Assembly (NCBI GenBank): GCA_964036275.1
Contig: OZ038433.1
Location: forward strand, 20,940,485 to 21,004,484
DNA from: Litoditis marina
Lineage: Eukaryota > Nematoda > Chromadorea > Rhabditida > Rhabditidae
Direction of reading: 5' to 3'
Length of the DNA stretch: 64,000 bases
Positions 1-11,219 of this stretch are shown here, one piece after another. How positions within the stretch are numbered: position 1 is the first letter of the stretch; each line of letters opens with the position of its first letter. The notes below the pieces were generated by a model. The model was not told the origin of the DNA, ran no database searches, and saw only the letters and a list, made by a program, of their open reading frames with translations. A program made the position numbers and the translations under genes.

Positions 1-683
1 TCTTGATTGCAGTTAGATTCATCTCGCTAAACATATTTGTAAATTTTTATCCATTCGGTTTGCTAACTTTTTATTTGATTTAGGTTGTTTCGTATTTGTA
101 TTGTTTGTTTCACATGTTGGTCATTTATTATTTAAGCAAAAGTAATAAAAATTTATGTTTTGAGAAGGTCTAAAAATCTTGAACAATGTCTTATCGAGTT
201 GAATTATGATTTTATTAGATTTCAATGAAAAAAGCTATTAAGGGTCCCCAGAACAAATTTTGACCCGTTCGGCATGCCCATGGCAAATCTGTCCAGGCAT
301 TGACTAGGCATCGCCCGTCATAGTTGGGCAGATATGCCATGGGCAAATTCTCGGCATGCCCTGGGCGGCACCCTTTCCCTGTCGAACGGCTACCGCTAGT
401 CGGTAAGTGCTCCCTTGAGTTTATGACACTGAATTTCACACCTGTTTCATAGTACCCATATAAAACGGTCCTGGTCAACTTCTCTACAAAGCAATGAAAT
501 ACGGTTTGCGTTGTGAAATCCCACTGTATTGGTAGTTTGATCCTACTGTTCTATGGTGGAATTTCGTGAATCAAAACGTATATTCAGTTCAAACAACCGC
601 GATGACATGGTCACTTCCTATTGTAGTCAGACTCTAAGAAGCAACTAGTTTGCCTTGAGGCAATGATAAATCAACGTTTTCAG
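1..683. other. non-coding stretch with an imperfect inverted repeat
   Basis: No exon can be supported here. The stretch probably belongs to the last intron of the chemoreceptor gene whose final exon starts at 684. An imperfect inverted repeat lies at about 275-343, with GCCCATGGCAAATCTG on the left and its near reverse complement on the right. A copy of a dispersed GTAGTTTGATC word lies at 532-543. An 87-residue minus-strand reading frame crosses the inverted repeat and has no recognisable features. Confidence 0.5.
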
Positions 684-793
684 GTTGGATCTTTGCCTGG
701 CACAAATCGTATCCTGTGGCTTCTCGATCTCAATCAAACGATGATGCAGAAACATACTTTTCTAGTCTGGAAAAACAATGGAATGTTGTATAA
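684..793 (+). CDS. last exon of a Sre-like chemoreceptor gene (rest lies upstream of the window)
   Basis: A TTTTCAG acceptor at 677-683 opens an exon that ends at TAA 791-793. The encoded tail ends YFSSLEKQWNVV, after an acidic DDAET. The same ending, YFSSLEKQWNSV, is encoded by the exon at 12950-13062, and both exons enter in the same splice phase (GT as the last two bases of a Gly codon). Worm Sre/Srab-type seven-helix receptors typically end in an acidic ET-x-YF-x-x-L-x-x-W tail, so I read this as the C-terminus of such a receptor. Only the tail is visible, so the family assignment is tentative. Confidence 0.5.
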
Positions 794-2396
794 ATTGTCA
801 CGTACAGCTATTTTGGTATCTTCGTAGTGAAACACAAAATGAATGTTAAACTAAGTTGTGAGTTTAATCAAATGTTGATGTTTAATGAAAATATGTACAT
901 TCCACGTTAGAATGAACAATTAAAACACAATTGAATCAGGAGGAAAGGCGAGTTCAAAGAAGTAATGATTAGTTTTGGAAAAAATGAACAAGAAATACAA
1001 AAATCCAATAAACTAATATTTTAAGAGGGAAAAGGTTGATATCGCTTTATCTTGAAAACATAACGGAAAAGCTTAAATGTAGTGTCTTGCAATCAGAAGA
1101 CGGAAAATTCAGTACTCTTTTTTTGGTGAATCTTAAGACCAAACGAGATCAGACTTCTACTCAAAATGTCCGTTTTCTGGACTTTTATAATTGTACACGG
1201 AACCGGTCTATCCAACAGTTTTCGCGAACCCTTTCAGGTCTTAGCACATTTCATATTACCATTTTGGACACACCTGGAAAATACGTATACCCTTACTTTT
1301 TCCTCGCCGGCTAGCATCACGGAAACTATTTTCGCGAGACGTTTGACGTATCACTTTTCTCAACCAACTTGTTATGAAATGCGATTTTCTAGTCTTGTAG
1401 ACGTGTGCTTTTCAGTATTTTATGCAACTATCTAGGAAAATGCTTGAGGAACTAGTGAGAAAAATGCCCTAAACTGTTGTGGAATGTATGCAGACGATGT
1501 TGTACATAATATCACGTAAAGTATTTTGCACACTGCTGAATAGACAGAAATAGTACCCGTGAAAGATTATCGATTTGAAATCAAAAGCGGACTGGAGAAA
1601 AGTGCCAAATATGCCAAATAGACTATCCAATATGTACTTAATTATATTTTTAGGATATAAAGTTGAAATGAAAAGATACTCTTAATTGCTTCACACATCT
1701 ACGTAGCATACGTATCACATAGTCAAATATGATCTATCATGCGCTACGTTGTGTGTAGGTTCACATACTCAAGCATACGTGAACTTCGAACTTGCAGCTT
1801 TTGCATACCACATACAACGGTTCCACGCCACCCATCCGCCCACAACGTTCTGCGCAATCGTGCAAAAAATCGGCGAATCCCGGGAAAAGTACTGTACTTA
1901 GTTATTTTGCATTTTTGGTAATTAAAACAACATCAGAGAACAGAATCATTGCCAAAGTATCACCTATCGCGATGTTTAAGCCGAATTATTCCTTTATTAG
2001 CAAATAAGTACTATATTCTATTCATCTTCTGTCATGCGAACAGAAACAATTCCGACGAATGATCGTTGGCAATCGAAATGTCATGTTTCCGAAAAGTCTG
2101 TTGGTCGAGAAACCACAGATGGTGGCCTGCAGTACTATTTTGGTTTGTGGAATTGGTAAGTTTTCGGTTATCAACAAATGTACTCACACAACAGCTTTCG
2201 AATCACAAATTACGTTCAAGGAGTCTTTTTGGAGTACTGAGTGGTCCGTTCGGTTAGAACCATATTTTTCAAACCGAACATCAAACATGCCGTTTGATCT
2301 TGAGGAAATATGATTTCCGCATGTCATGTACACACTCTCCAAACTTAAATAGTAATTTAAATATTCAATTAGCCGAATAAACACCTGCAGCGTGTA
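794..2396. other. intergenic region, nothing recognised
   Basis: AT-rich sequence between two chemoreceptor-type genes. Reading frames of 60-92 codons occur on both strands, but none carries a family motif or sits between good splice sites. The last few hundred bases presumably include the promoter of the gene starting at 2397. Confidence 0.5.
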
Positions 2397-5300
2397 ATGA
2401 GCAAGAATCGGAAAACGACAGTAGGATACACATTTCTAACCGGCAGTGGTATGAGAACCCATTTTTTTCAACCACTCTTCCCGGGCCCTATTGTCAACAT
2501 TAACTATCTAGAAGTGTTTTTTCTTCTGTACAGTTGTGTGGTCTTTCTGTTCGGTATTTACGTATTGGTACGTACGACCATTCACCCCAATTTGAAATGT
2601 ATTCTGCTCGGATTGCTGGTGATGTACCTGCCGTTCAGTATATCCCGATTCTTGTTTGTTCTATGCATGCATGGCTATGTATTGGTGGAAAGTGAGTTCG
2701 GTTCTTATTAGAAAATCGAATCGTTAATATTATTCGATTATTTCCGGGTCACGTTAACCTGTACCAAGCATCACAAAAAACCTGATATAGTAAACAACAA
2801 ATGTAAAAGTTAATTGAGAAAGAAAACGAACTTTTCCTATGTAAATTTTAAATCATGTCTGTCAACAATGATTTTTTCAGTTTTTTTTTTCAAGTTATTC
2901 TCTCAAATACGAGATTTGCAATCAAAATAATAAAAGAGAACATGGGTTCACTCTACGAGTACAACTAACAGTCGCACGTGTTAATGAAGCGTGAAAAGGT
3001 TGGACTGCTACCGTTTTAGCTTTCGTTTTTTTTCCTGCTCGTGCAAACTACGTCAAACATGTGTTTTCACCCTATGACGCCTGATAGTGTCATTTGGAAA
3101 GGTTTTCAGGTGATCCTGATTCAGACTGGCTCGTGGTTGCGTGCGGATATTTCAGGATCTACTATTTCACGACAGTTCTTAACTCGTAAGTTCCGTCTAC
3201 AATCATAGTTTGTAGTGCCACATATACTAATGTGGAAACGCAAATGCCTACAATCATAGTTTGTAGTGCCACATATACTAATGTGGAAACGCAAATGCCG
3301 CAAGCGTGGGAATAGACCATATAGCCCGAGAGTACCGTAAGACCTTGGAAAACTACTAGATTATTTTTCAGAGCTAGCGTATCAACTAGCGTTTAGGCTT
3401 CAGATTCAAAACGGGGAGTACTGAACAAATTCCAGTTTGCCTTGCATCTATGGCGAACGTCGATTTGCAACGTACTATATAGCTGACTACGAGCAAAAGC
3501 AAAGGCGTCATATTGGTCTGCTACTTCTACTCACCCTGTTGGCATGGTCGAGCATATCTGCGATAATTTTCGTTTTTGGTAAGCGTAACTCAAACTTTTC
3601 TCAGGAACGAATTTATAAAGCGGTCAATTGTTGAACCAACTCATCAGCAAAATGCAAGACTTGACCAAATTTGGTTAAGGTGACAAAACTCCAAGATCCT
3701 TCTATATTGTGAACTTCTGAAAAAAGTTCATAGCAGAAATGAAAGTTTTCTAGACAAAATTGAATACCCTTTTAGGACGAATTGTGCAGGTCATCTGAAA
3801 AAAAGAAGAACGTGGACACACAACGACTTTTATTCAATTTTTTGATGTCTTTCATTTGGTTCTCGTTCTGAACAAATTAAATCCCCGTTTGATTTCAGAA
3901 ATCGTCCCCTGGGCACTGATCACAACTCTGGCATTTGTTGCAAACTGCCTTGGCGCCTATGTGAGTTGGAACAGAATGTATACTCCGTTTCACCAATCGA
4001 TGACTTTCTACAGTAATCTTTCGAATATTCAAGGCTGTTTATCTACTAAACAGACAAACTTTTAGATTCACTGTTTTCTAGGCTCGTGTTAACCAATGTG
4101 GAGAACAAAATCACAAAGTTTAAACTATTTTCAATACCTAGAAGATATCAAAAATTTGCTTGAAAGATTCGCAAGCTTACTGTAGAGGGCTATTGTTGCG
4201 TGAAACAGACTATAGCTCAAAGGAATAATCGAGTTTGTTGCAATGCTATATTTCTTCCACTGAGACTCGGCAGCGTGCCAATGAGTTTCCAGGCAAAGGG
4301 GGTTCACCACTTTGGGGTGTTTCCAATACTTTCAAAAAGCGAATCTCAATTAGCGGTGGTCCAGTTTCATAAAAACGCGTAAATGAATAATGTCTTCAGA
4401 ATACTCATATATGCTCTAAGAAATAATAATCCGAAAATAAAGACACCGATGACATTGGGTCTTAGTGGGAATGAAACTAACTTTATTCCGTGAATAATTC
4501 TGCAGGCTCCCAACTACCATGGATCCTACAGAATGTACTGTATTTTATATGATTCTATTCAATGTTCGGTAAAAATTAATGGAAAAAGTACATAAAGAAT
4601 CCAACATTATTACCTATGAATACGGGCTGTAACACACCTAGGAAACATGATTTCTTTAATATCAAATATATTTATGAGTCTGGACGGTTGATGTTGATAG
4701 ATTCGTTTTCAGTTGTTCCTTGGTCTCTACAACACAAATAGAATGTGGTTTTCCGAAATTCAGAAGGATCAGCGGGATTGTGCTCTAAGATACTCGTTGA
4801 GTCTGAGGTATCAATTGAACGAAAATCTGGCAGCAATGCAGGTTCGCAGTCGTTCTTCCTACATAATATGAATTTTGTAACTGTGTTTCACATAATTTTC
4901 AGAGTGTGACCGGAATTATAAAACTTGTTATTAAGTCATTAAGAAACGTAAAATAATAAAGAATCATGAGTGGAAATTGAAAATGAACTCTTATAAATCG
5001 GAAAAGGTTTGTGTTACAGCCTTCACATCACAATGTAGATTCGGTAATGCGTAGTGAAATTTTCTCATTTCCAGTTCAAAATTAGTTAGTTCATCGGTAT
5101 AATTTTTGCGCATTATTTTCATTTTTCGTTTACTCAGTAATATAAGAAAACGGTTTTTCAAACAGTGGTTCTCTTCATGTTCATTGTTTCCGAGTTGATC
5201 AATGTCTTTCAGCTTACCCGTGTCGGTTTGAGCATACTGTTCATAATGGCTATAGTATTTGGTATTCCATTCGCTCTCATTAACCTCGATTTTGTGCGAC

Positions 5301-5653
5301 ATGAACACACGTATGAATGGCAAATTCTCGACTCTGTCTTCAATTTGAGCATTGCGGTGTCAGTAGATGAAAAAGCATAATTGACCTCTCTACATATTGC
5401 ACAGTAATTCGTTTGCACCTCTCTGATACATCCACAGGACAGATTCTAATCAGTGTTCCCGTGTTTTACCATCAGCAAGAAATCTGAAGTCTACAGCCGA
5501 GTTTTTTCATTGGACCTTTCCACAAGCTCCCATCTTGTTAACAACAAATTGCGAAAAACTGCAGATAGACATACCCGGGATATGCAAACGATGTTGAACA
5601 CATATTGGCAATTCGCCTACGAAAATAGTCAAATCATGCGCATGTGGTGGTGA
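2397..5653 (+). CDS. Sre-family (class E) serpentine chemoreceptor-like gene, C-terminal part unresolved
   Basis: Probable seven-helix chemosensory receptor. Supported exons: 2397-2691, 3110-3185, 3436-3578, 3899-3960, 4713-4841 (or 4846) and 5166-5356; the tail is read up to TGA at 5651-5653. Sre hallmarks are visible: a first helix followed by HPNLK, a helix ending in ISRFLFV, GERRFATYYIADYEQKQRR after helix 3, and YSLSLRYQLNEN in the cytoplasmic loop after helix 4. Phases match from exon 1 to the exon ending at 4841. Joining to 5166 needs the donor at 4847, which gives MQVRMVLFMF. The last exon is unclear: the acceptor at 5438 opens a frame that stops at 5485, while the expected tail (MQTMLNTYWQFAYE) lies in another frame up to 5653. 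The gene may be decayed or use an acceptor I could not place. The start at 2397 is the first ATG of the open frame; ATG 2452 is an alternative. Confidence 0.72.
3197..3298. repeat. two tandem copies of a 51-bp hairpin-rich unit
   Basis: Units at 3197-3247 and 3248-3298 are essentially identical. Each has two small hairpins, CTACAA...TTGTAG and CCACAT...ATGTGG. The array starts 11 bases after the exon end at 3185 in the receptor gene. A third single copy lies at 5790-5831, just after that gene. Confidence 0.85.
3979..4214. mobile_element. 236-bp MITE, family A copy 1
   Basis: Terminal inverted repeats of about 38 bp, with the outer end starting TATA and an inner core TTTCTACAGTAA. The left arm runs from 3979 and the right arm ends at 4214 (TTACTGTAGAG...GACTATA). 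Copies of the same length and ends lie at 23645-23874 and 60518-60753. It sits in the chemoreceptor intron that starts at 3961. There is no coding capacity, so it is non-autonomous. Confidence 0.8.
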
Positions 5654-6003
5654 AACTGAGTATAATCAAAGCGGTTTGGTCATCAGGCCTGGTTAAGCGT
5701 TAAGTGTTAAGTGGAAGCAACAATGCGTATTATACAATCAGCGCGTAACAGAGTGAACAATACTCTACATTTCATTCTTTCTCCTGAATCTACAATCATA
5801 GTTTGTAGTGCCACATATACCAATGTGGAAAGACACGTGTTCAATCGCGAATAAACATTCTATTCTATTTTATTCTAAGATGTTTTTGTAGGTAGGGAAT
5901 AACTAAAACAGGTTCGCTCTTCACGAGCTTGCAAAAAATTAGGTTTTTGTCAGTAAATGAAAAATGTACTATTGTTCAATTGTTTCTGTGTTTTAATGTT
6001 CAG
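5654..6003. other. spacer with a single copy of the 51-bp hairpin unit
   Basis: Contains the third copy of the hairpin unit (5790-5831) and a possible poly(A) signal, GAATAAAC, near 5852. No exon is supported. Confidence 0.5.
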
Positions 6004-8972
6004 CCATTATCCTTCTTGCCATTTATAGAGGAGCAACTACTATTCTTTATGGAGCTGCCTTGACAAATGTTACATACATGGTGTTGGTGAAACGGATACC
6101 ATTAATAGGTAGGTTGCCCATATTGTATACTGGAAGTCAATTGAATAGTCACAGTCAGGTAAATGGGCATTCTAATGAGGAATCGTTCACTTTGCCATTG
6201 CACGTTTATGAGTTCTGCTGTGTTTAACATGTTTCACGTGACTATGTAATTGAGTAACAGTATATTCGATTTTAGGTCCTGCGTAAACATACTCGTCACT
6301 AACTGACTTAATTTTAAAAGAATTGGTTAATGACGTCACGGTTTTCTCGCAGATCTACGGCAAAATTGAAAATGAAAATGTATAAACAAATATAATCTGG
6401 CACTAATAATCTTCAGAACCGATAAAGAATTCGTACAAGGAATAACCATACTAAGCTGTAATTTGAACTAAATCAACGTTCTAGCTTACGAATTCCGATT
6501 AGAGAGAAACGGGATCAGACTACAAACACAACAGCGGGACGGAACACTGTGTGAACTACTCAGACATTGTGTCGGTAGTACCGCGGGACAATAGCCAAAA
6601 TCGGTACTAGCGCGCGACAATACCGGTACTACCGCAGCAGAATAACCGGCCGGGGCAGGGGGCCCTGTGAGCGGTACTAACGCCGGATAATATGTTATTG
6701 ATTGATAATTGTTTTCGAACCGCCCTCCACTTCTTGTCTGCGCAACCACTCGTCGGTCGGCTGTTCTCTTAATTACTTTTCCCCTCATTTTGTAACTTGT
6801 TACCTCAATTTTCGATTAAAATTGATAGATTAGTTCAGAACGTTCTTCTCATGTGCTTAATTTAAGGTAGAAGTAAGTTTAATTTGATTCAAATATCGTA
6901 TTTTTAGAGCTATTTCTCACATTTTCGTGATTGTTATGTAACATATTGAAAATGAAATGATAGCTTATTTATTAGTAAATTTGGTTGTTTTCATGTCATT
7001 TCGCGAACAGAGATCTTTTGTTATGTTGTATGGAAGTGTAAAAATTAACTCTTCTGTTTAAATATATATTTCAGATCATCCATGGTGATCGTCAGGAACT
7101 TCATTTTGTAGAGGGCAGCTTTGAGGTACGTGGTTAAATTTATGTGGTGCAACTAGAACATTGGCACGTGTTCTGTCAGATCAGACAGAATCCCTATTCT
7201 GTCTTTCCATACGCTGTGAAGTTAAACTTACCGAGGTTCGCCGAAAACACAAGTTGTAAATCAAGGTTTAGACTTTTTACCGAGAACTTGGTGCACAATT
7301 TGCACCAATATTTGATTTCACAACTTGATATCAACTAGTGACCAATTTGGTGGGGCGAACCTTGGTAAACAACTCGGTTTTTAACTTCAGAACAATGTAG
7401 TTTGATGAACAAGCACATATTGAAAGTTGGAGGATAATTCAAAATACGTAGCAACGAATCATCCTGAAACACTTAAAGAAACCGTTCCGCTATAATTTGA
7501 GTTTCACGAAAAATTTAAAAAGCTCAAAAAAGATTCTTAATGTCTTCCCATAGACCACGAAAATACTTTCTGATTGAAAATTTGTTAAATTTGCATAACA
7601 TCAAGCAATAAAGAAGGGGACATGAACATTTTCACTGTGACGCAACTTGACTTGGTTTATTTCTATCCAGATTTACTTCCATTTTCCAGTCCCTAATTGT
7701 GTATTCGTATATGATTGAGTGTTTTGAAATCATTTTCGCACTTCTATAGGCTATTTTGAGCATACCCCGTACGCAACTACCCTATCGGTGTCATTACGTA
7801 AGCCGCTTTTCTGAGAAAACGAAGCAAGATAGGGATATAAAAATACATATTTTTGTGAATGGTTTTACATTTGCCATAGGGTCAGTTTGTTAACTCAAAA
7901 GTCAAAATTAAAGCGGGACGGATTCTTTAATATAGGTTTTCCCCGGTTTTCCATGTGGGTAGTTTGTAGTTTATACCAACCTGTTTCAGTCCATGCCATT
8001 CCTGATATCTAGACAGTACTTAGCTGTGATCGCGGAGAAAATTCAAACATGAGAAAACATTTCTGATTGTGTTTGCTGCTTTAAAATAGCAATGTGTTGG
8101 ATCATGTGTGTGTTAAACATAATTTATTTTACGTTTTAGAGAGAAATACAATTCTGTGGAAGATGAAGCTCCTCCAACTTCAATTAGAAACGGATGGCGG
8201 GAATCTGATGCAGGTAAGAAACTAAGTTTTTTCTACGTTACGATCTTTTCTATTTTCAAACATGAACAAATATGAATCAAAAATTGACGTAAAATACTTT
8301 TCAGTAGCGGTACACACGTTACACGTGCAAAACAAGAGCGTTTCATTTTTGTGTGTAGGTGACAATCCAACTGTGTTTTCGCACGCGGTTCAGTGGGCGA
8401 ATTTGCACTTTGACAACCTCACACATTGTGTTGGTAGTTGCGTCGGTAGAGTGAACATCAGAAGTTGAAGAATAATTCAAAATATGTAGCAACGGATCAT
8501 TCAGAAACAGTCAAATATAAGGTTTCCCCAGTTTCCGTGTGTGTAGTTTTGAAGATTGTATAAATTGTTTTAGCCCACGCCATTCCTACTGTTATAGTCT
8601 TTTCCATTCCTACTGAGACTCCTATAGTAGGATTTCGAAACTTCCAAGCTGTTTTGCTCACTTACTTTTGATCGGAGAAGTTGAGGATTTTAATACATCC
8701 TTTTCCTTCTCACGTTGAGTAACTATACGAGAGCATTTTCCATGACCTAAATTTTCAGCTTCACAACAGCCTTCGGAAAGTTTGTAAGGTTACTGTAGGA
8801 GTCTCAGTAGGAATGGTGTGAATCATTATATATCGCCGAGTTTAAAGAATAATTTTTAGTTGGAGAACGTATACTCTCTTTCATTTCAACTGAGAGTGCC
8901 ACAGTACGACAACACATCTTTGTGAAAGGGGGAATTATTTTCTTGTTTTCAGATGATTCGTCCATGGCATGA
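6004..8972 (+). CDS. unresolved membrane-protein gene or fragment (several candidate exons)
   Basis: I do not recognise this gene. Candidate exons have good splice sites: 6004-6108 (a hydrophobic segment with IILLAIYRGATTILYG), 7075-7125, 8140-8213 (acidic, with SVEDEAPPTS) and 8953-8972, which ends DDSSMA and stops at TGA 8970-8972. The last two join in phase (G plus AT makes Asp). The first three do not join in phase with each other, so at least one exon is missing or the locus is decayed. The pattern of one or more membrane helices followed by a short acidic tail could suit a receptor or another membrane protein. The intron between 7125 and 8140 carries a MITE. Confidence 0.35.
6545..6690. 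repeat. GC-rich CGGTACTACCG palindrome cluster 1
   Basis: Several degenerate copies of the palindromic words CGGTACTACCGC and CGGTAGTACCG, spaced 20-35 bp apart. The same words recur at 9775-9935 and once at 24893-24903. This is much more GC-rich than the surrounding DNA. A minus-strand 100-codon frame here is produced by the repeat. Confidence 0.65.
7473..7930. mobile_element. TTAA-flanked 450-bp MITE, family B copy 1
   Basis: Flanked by TTAA on both sides (7473-7476 and 7927-7930). Termini are AGAAACCGTTCCGCT on the left and, on the right, the reverse complement of AGAATCCGTCCCGCT. A second copy in the opposite orientation lies at 21178-21635, also with TTAA on both sides and with an interior of the same length. 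TTAA duplication is typical of piggyBac-type transposition, so I infer a piggyBac-mobilised non-autonomous element. The flanking DNA is duplicated, without the insert, at about 8470-8560. Confidence 0.8.
8445..8600. repeat. paralogous empty site of MITE family B
   Basis: Bases 8470-8560 match the two flanks of the MITE at 7473-7930: AATAATTCAAAAT, then GTAGCAACGGATCAT, then GGTTTCCCC. At the insertion point the MITE copy has TTAA and this copy has TCAA (8511-8514). This is a local segmental duplication in which only one copy received the element. Confidence 0.7.
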
Positions 8973-9300
8973 TGTGAGTGGGTCAACAACAAACTCTTGG
9001 AAAGAATGCACTTAGACCGAAGATCTTCTGAAACTCATCGTTCCTCTCAAACTACTCGTGCAGCAGAAAGCGGACATAAAACTTGGTATCAAAGTTAGAA
9101 ACATCCTTTGTTTTTAAATTGAAAGGAAAACTGGAGGTGACTTCATGGTAACTTTCATCTTTTTTAAAGTCGTGTAATTTTAGTCGTATTGTGAAGATAA
9201 ACCCTCCATTTTTCTTGAACTATGTTTGAAAGTATACGATAGTATAATTTTAAAAAGTTCTCTCAAAAAGATGACGCACTATCTAGAAATTGCCAATTTG

Positions 9301-9495
9301 TAGTCGTCGCCAACGAAAAGGCGGGAGGGTACTATATATCTCACTTTCCGCTGTGTAAGCACGCATGTCTTCTATTCCACAACATACCCGTTACGTACTA
9401 TAATAGCGCAGTGGTTAGCGGGAGCTTACAAATCTTTTGCTCGCAGGTTCGATTCCTGTGAGAGACAGAAATGTATAAATTTGCCACTGACTATA
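9301..9495 (+). mobile_element. tRNA-like short element, copy 1
   Basis: Starts TAGTCGTCGCCAACG and ends TTTGCCACTGACTATA. The second half holds Pol III-type boxes: an A box like TAGCGCAGTGGTTAGCGG near 9406 and a B box GGTTCGATTCC near 9451. The upstream half contains TATATCTCACTTTCCGCTGT. Matching copies in the opposite orientation lie at 17801-17997 and 22640-22840. The anticodon arm cannot form a proper 7-base loop, so this is not a functional tRNA gene. Confidence 0.75.
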
Positions 9496-10320
9496 TATTA
9501 GAATAGCAAACAAACAGATAAATTACTAATATTGTTCGACTTTATCTAATTATTTGACTCATCATGTTCAAAATAGTCGCATTCAGAATGATTGAGAGGT
9601 ATTTCCTCTATTGTTGTTTTAATTAACTCTTGTTTTTATCGAAAAAGCTTTTATTTTTTTCTCACATTCTGTTTTGAACTGTTTGTGGTTATTTGTTGTA
9701 TATTTATATGTTGAATTTGCGAATGAATTTGACTATACTAATGCTTTTCTATGAAAATTCGTGGTTAAAATTTGGTAGCGAGCAATAATGCGGGTGGCAG
9801 TATTTCAAAAAGCGGTACTACCGCCCGATAAAAGCGGTAGTTGCGCCTGAGAATACCGGTACTACCGCCGTGTATCGGCGGTCGTCCCGCTATTGTCTGG
9901 CGCAAGTACCGGTATTCTCCGGCGGTAGTTCCGAAATAATGTCTATGTATAGACACGTAATTTGTTTTTGAAAAGAGCTAATCGTATACGACGCTGCTCG
10001 AAAGTGTTTTTGACATACTCGCAGACTCTTGGGTACCTAAAAGGGTTGGGTTGCTTCTATTCAAGGAGTTGCCCTTGAACTGAGGCCTTGGGTTTCCAAC
10101 GCCCGAGGGGTCATATCTCAGGTCTCTTAATGGGACAGATTGTTCGATACAAGTTTGTCCGATAGAAAATGTTACATACTTGAGGCCGCCTATTGCGAAT
10201 CGAACAAGCTTAGACATACAGAGTAATGTAATCAATAATTTATAATAGATATAGGTTGATAGTACCTCATTCATGCACCACGAAAATATAACGAAATACA
10301 GTTTGTGTTTTTGTGGGTTT
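9496..10320. repeat. GC-rich CGGTACTACCG palindrome cluster 2 and adjacent non-coding DNA
   Basis: Bases 9775-9935 hold many copies of CGGTACTACCGC and CGGTAGT words in both orientations, like the cluster at 6545-6690. The rest up to 10320 shows no exon. The minus-strand frames here read through the repeat and have no family motif. Confidence 0.55.
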
Positions 10321-10326
10321 CAATCC

Positions 10327-10384
10327 CCCCTCATAACACCCCTTTGCCTCATAACACCCCTTTGCCTCATAACACCCCTTTGCC
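10327..10384 (+). repeat. three tandem copies of an 18-bp unit
   Basis: CTCATAACACCCCTTTGC is repeated three times immediately before the LINE ORF1. It may be the tandem-repeat 5' leader of the retrotransposon. Confidence 0.8.
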
Positions 10385-10412
10385 TGGTCGTGAGCGGTGA
10401 CCCCTCTCTCGA

Positions 10413-11219
10413 TTGATTATTATGTCGCCTCGTCCAAAAATGGTACCATCTCGAACCCATTTTTCCACCATTTTGAGTGAAATAAAATCACTCAACTCCA
10501 AAATCGACCTTCTGACCCAAAATCTACCCGCCATTATTCAATCTGAACTGCACCATTTCAACGATCGCCGATCTCTCACTATTTATGGACTACCAGAGGA
10601 CTCCACTACAAAGAAAAAGGTGAATTCAATATTTAATTTGGTCTCCATCTCGTCTTCAAACGTTTCTATTCTTCACCGTTTGGGTAAACCTCGTCAAGAT
10701 GGTTTACCTCGTCCACTCAAAGTATCTATTAAAGATGGTATTCCCTTTCCTCGTCTAATCGATCTATCTACTGCTATGAAATGTGAAGCTTCTATGTCAA
10801 CTTTTCATGTACGAAAGTTCGAGACCCCGGAACAGCGGAAGGCCGGATTCCTCGCCAGACAATCGAAACGAGACGCCGCCCGAGCTGAGGTCACCGACCA
10901 AACTACAACACCAACACCGTCTGCCGATCCTATTCTGCCAATTGAAATGGAGTTAGTTGAACAAACTAGAAATGTCGTTTCCAATCTCGTCTCAGCATTT
11001 CCATCTCCAAACTCGATATCTACTCGTTCAACCCATTTTGATGATCAACCTGCTATCCAAAGTCCTGTCCCTGTTGAAGTTACACAAAAATCTGATGATC
11101 CTTCTCCTATGTATGATACACCATCCATTATTGACCCTCCTTCGTTCCATGATGCTCTTGATGATGTTTCTTTGAAATGTGTAAATGACAATGTTGACAT
11201 GTTGTATAATATGCACCTA
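10413..11219 (+). mobile_element. non-LTR retrotransposon (LINE) ORF1 protein, 3' truncated
   Basis: An intronless frame with codon use unlike the spliced neighbours. A predicted coiled-coil-like stretch (SEIKSLNSKIDLLTQNLP) precedes an RRM-like region with RRSLTIYGLPED and RLGKPRQDGLPRPLKV. These are typical of LINE ORF1 nucleic-acid chaperone proteins. A basic stretch and a Ser/Pro/Thr-rich tail follow. About 269 residues are native; beyond 11219 the frame runs into an inserted inverted-repeat element, which contributes some 27 foreign codons before the stop at 11303. Past that element, from about 12592, an open frame resumes for about 50 codons and may be the rest of ORF1. No reverse transcriptase frame is present, so the copy is dead or 3'-truncated. 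Confidence 0.72.

Noticed and set aside
3197..3298. CRISPR-like direct repeats
   Set aside because: Only two abutting copies without spacers, in a eukaryotic intron.
9390..9470. A functional tRNA gene
   Set aside because: The A and B boxes are good, but the anticodon arm does not give a 5-bp stem with a 7-base loop, and the same sequence recurs as part of a longer repeat at 17801 and 22640.
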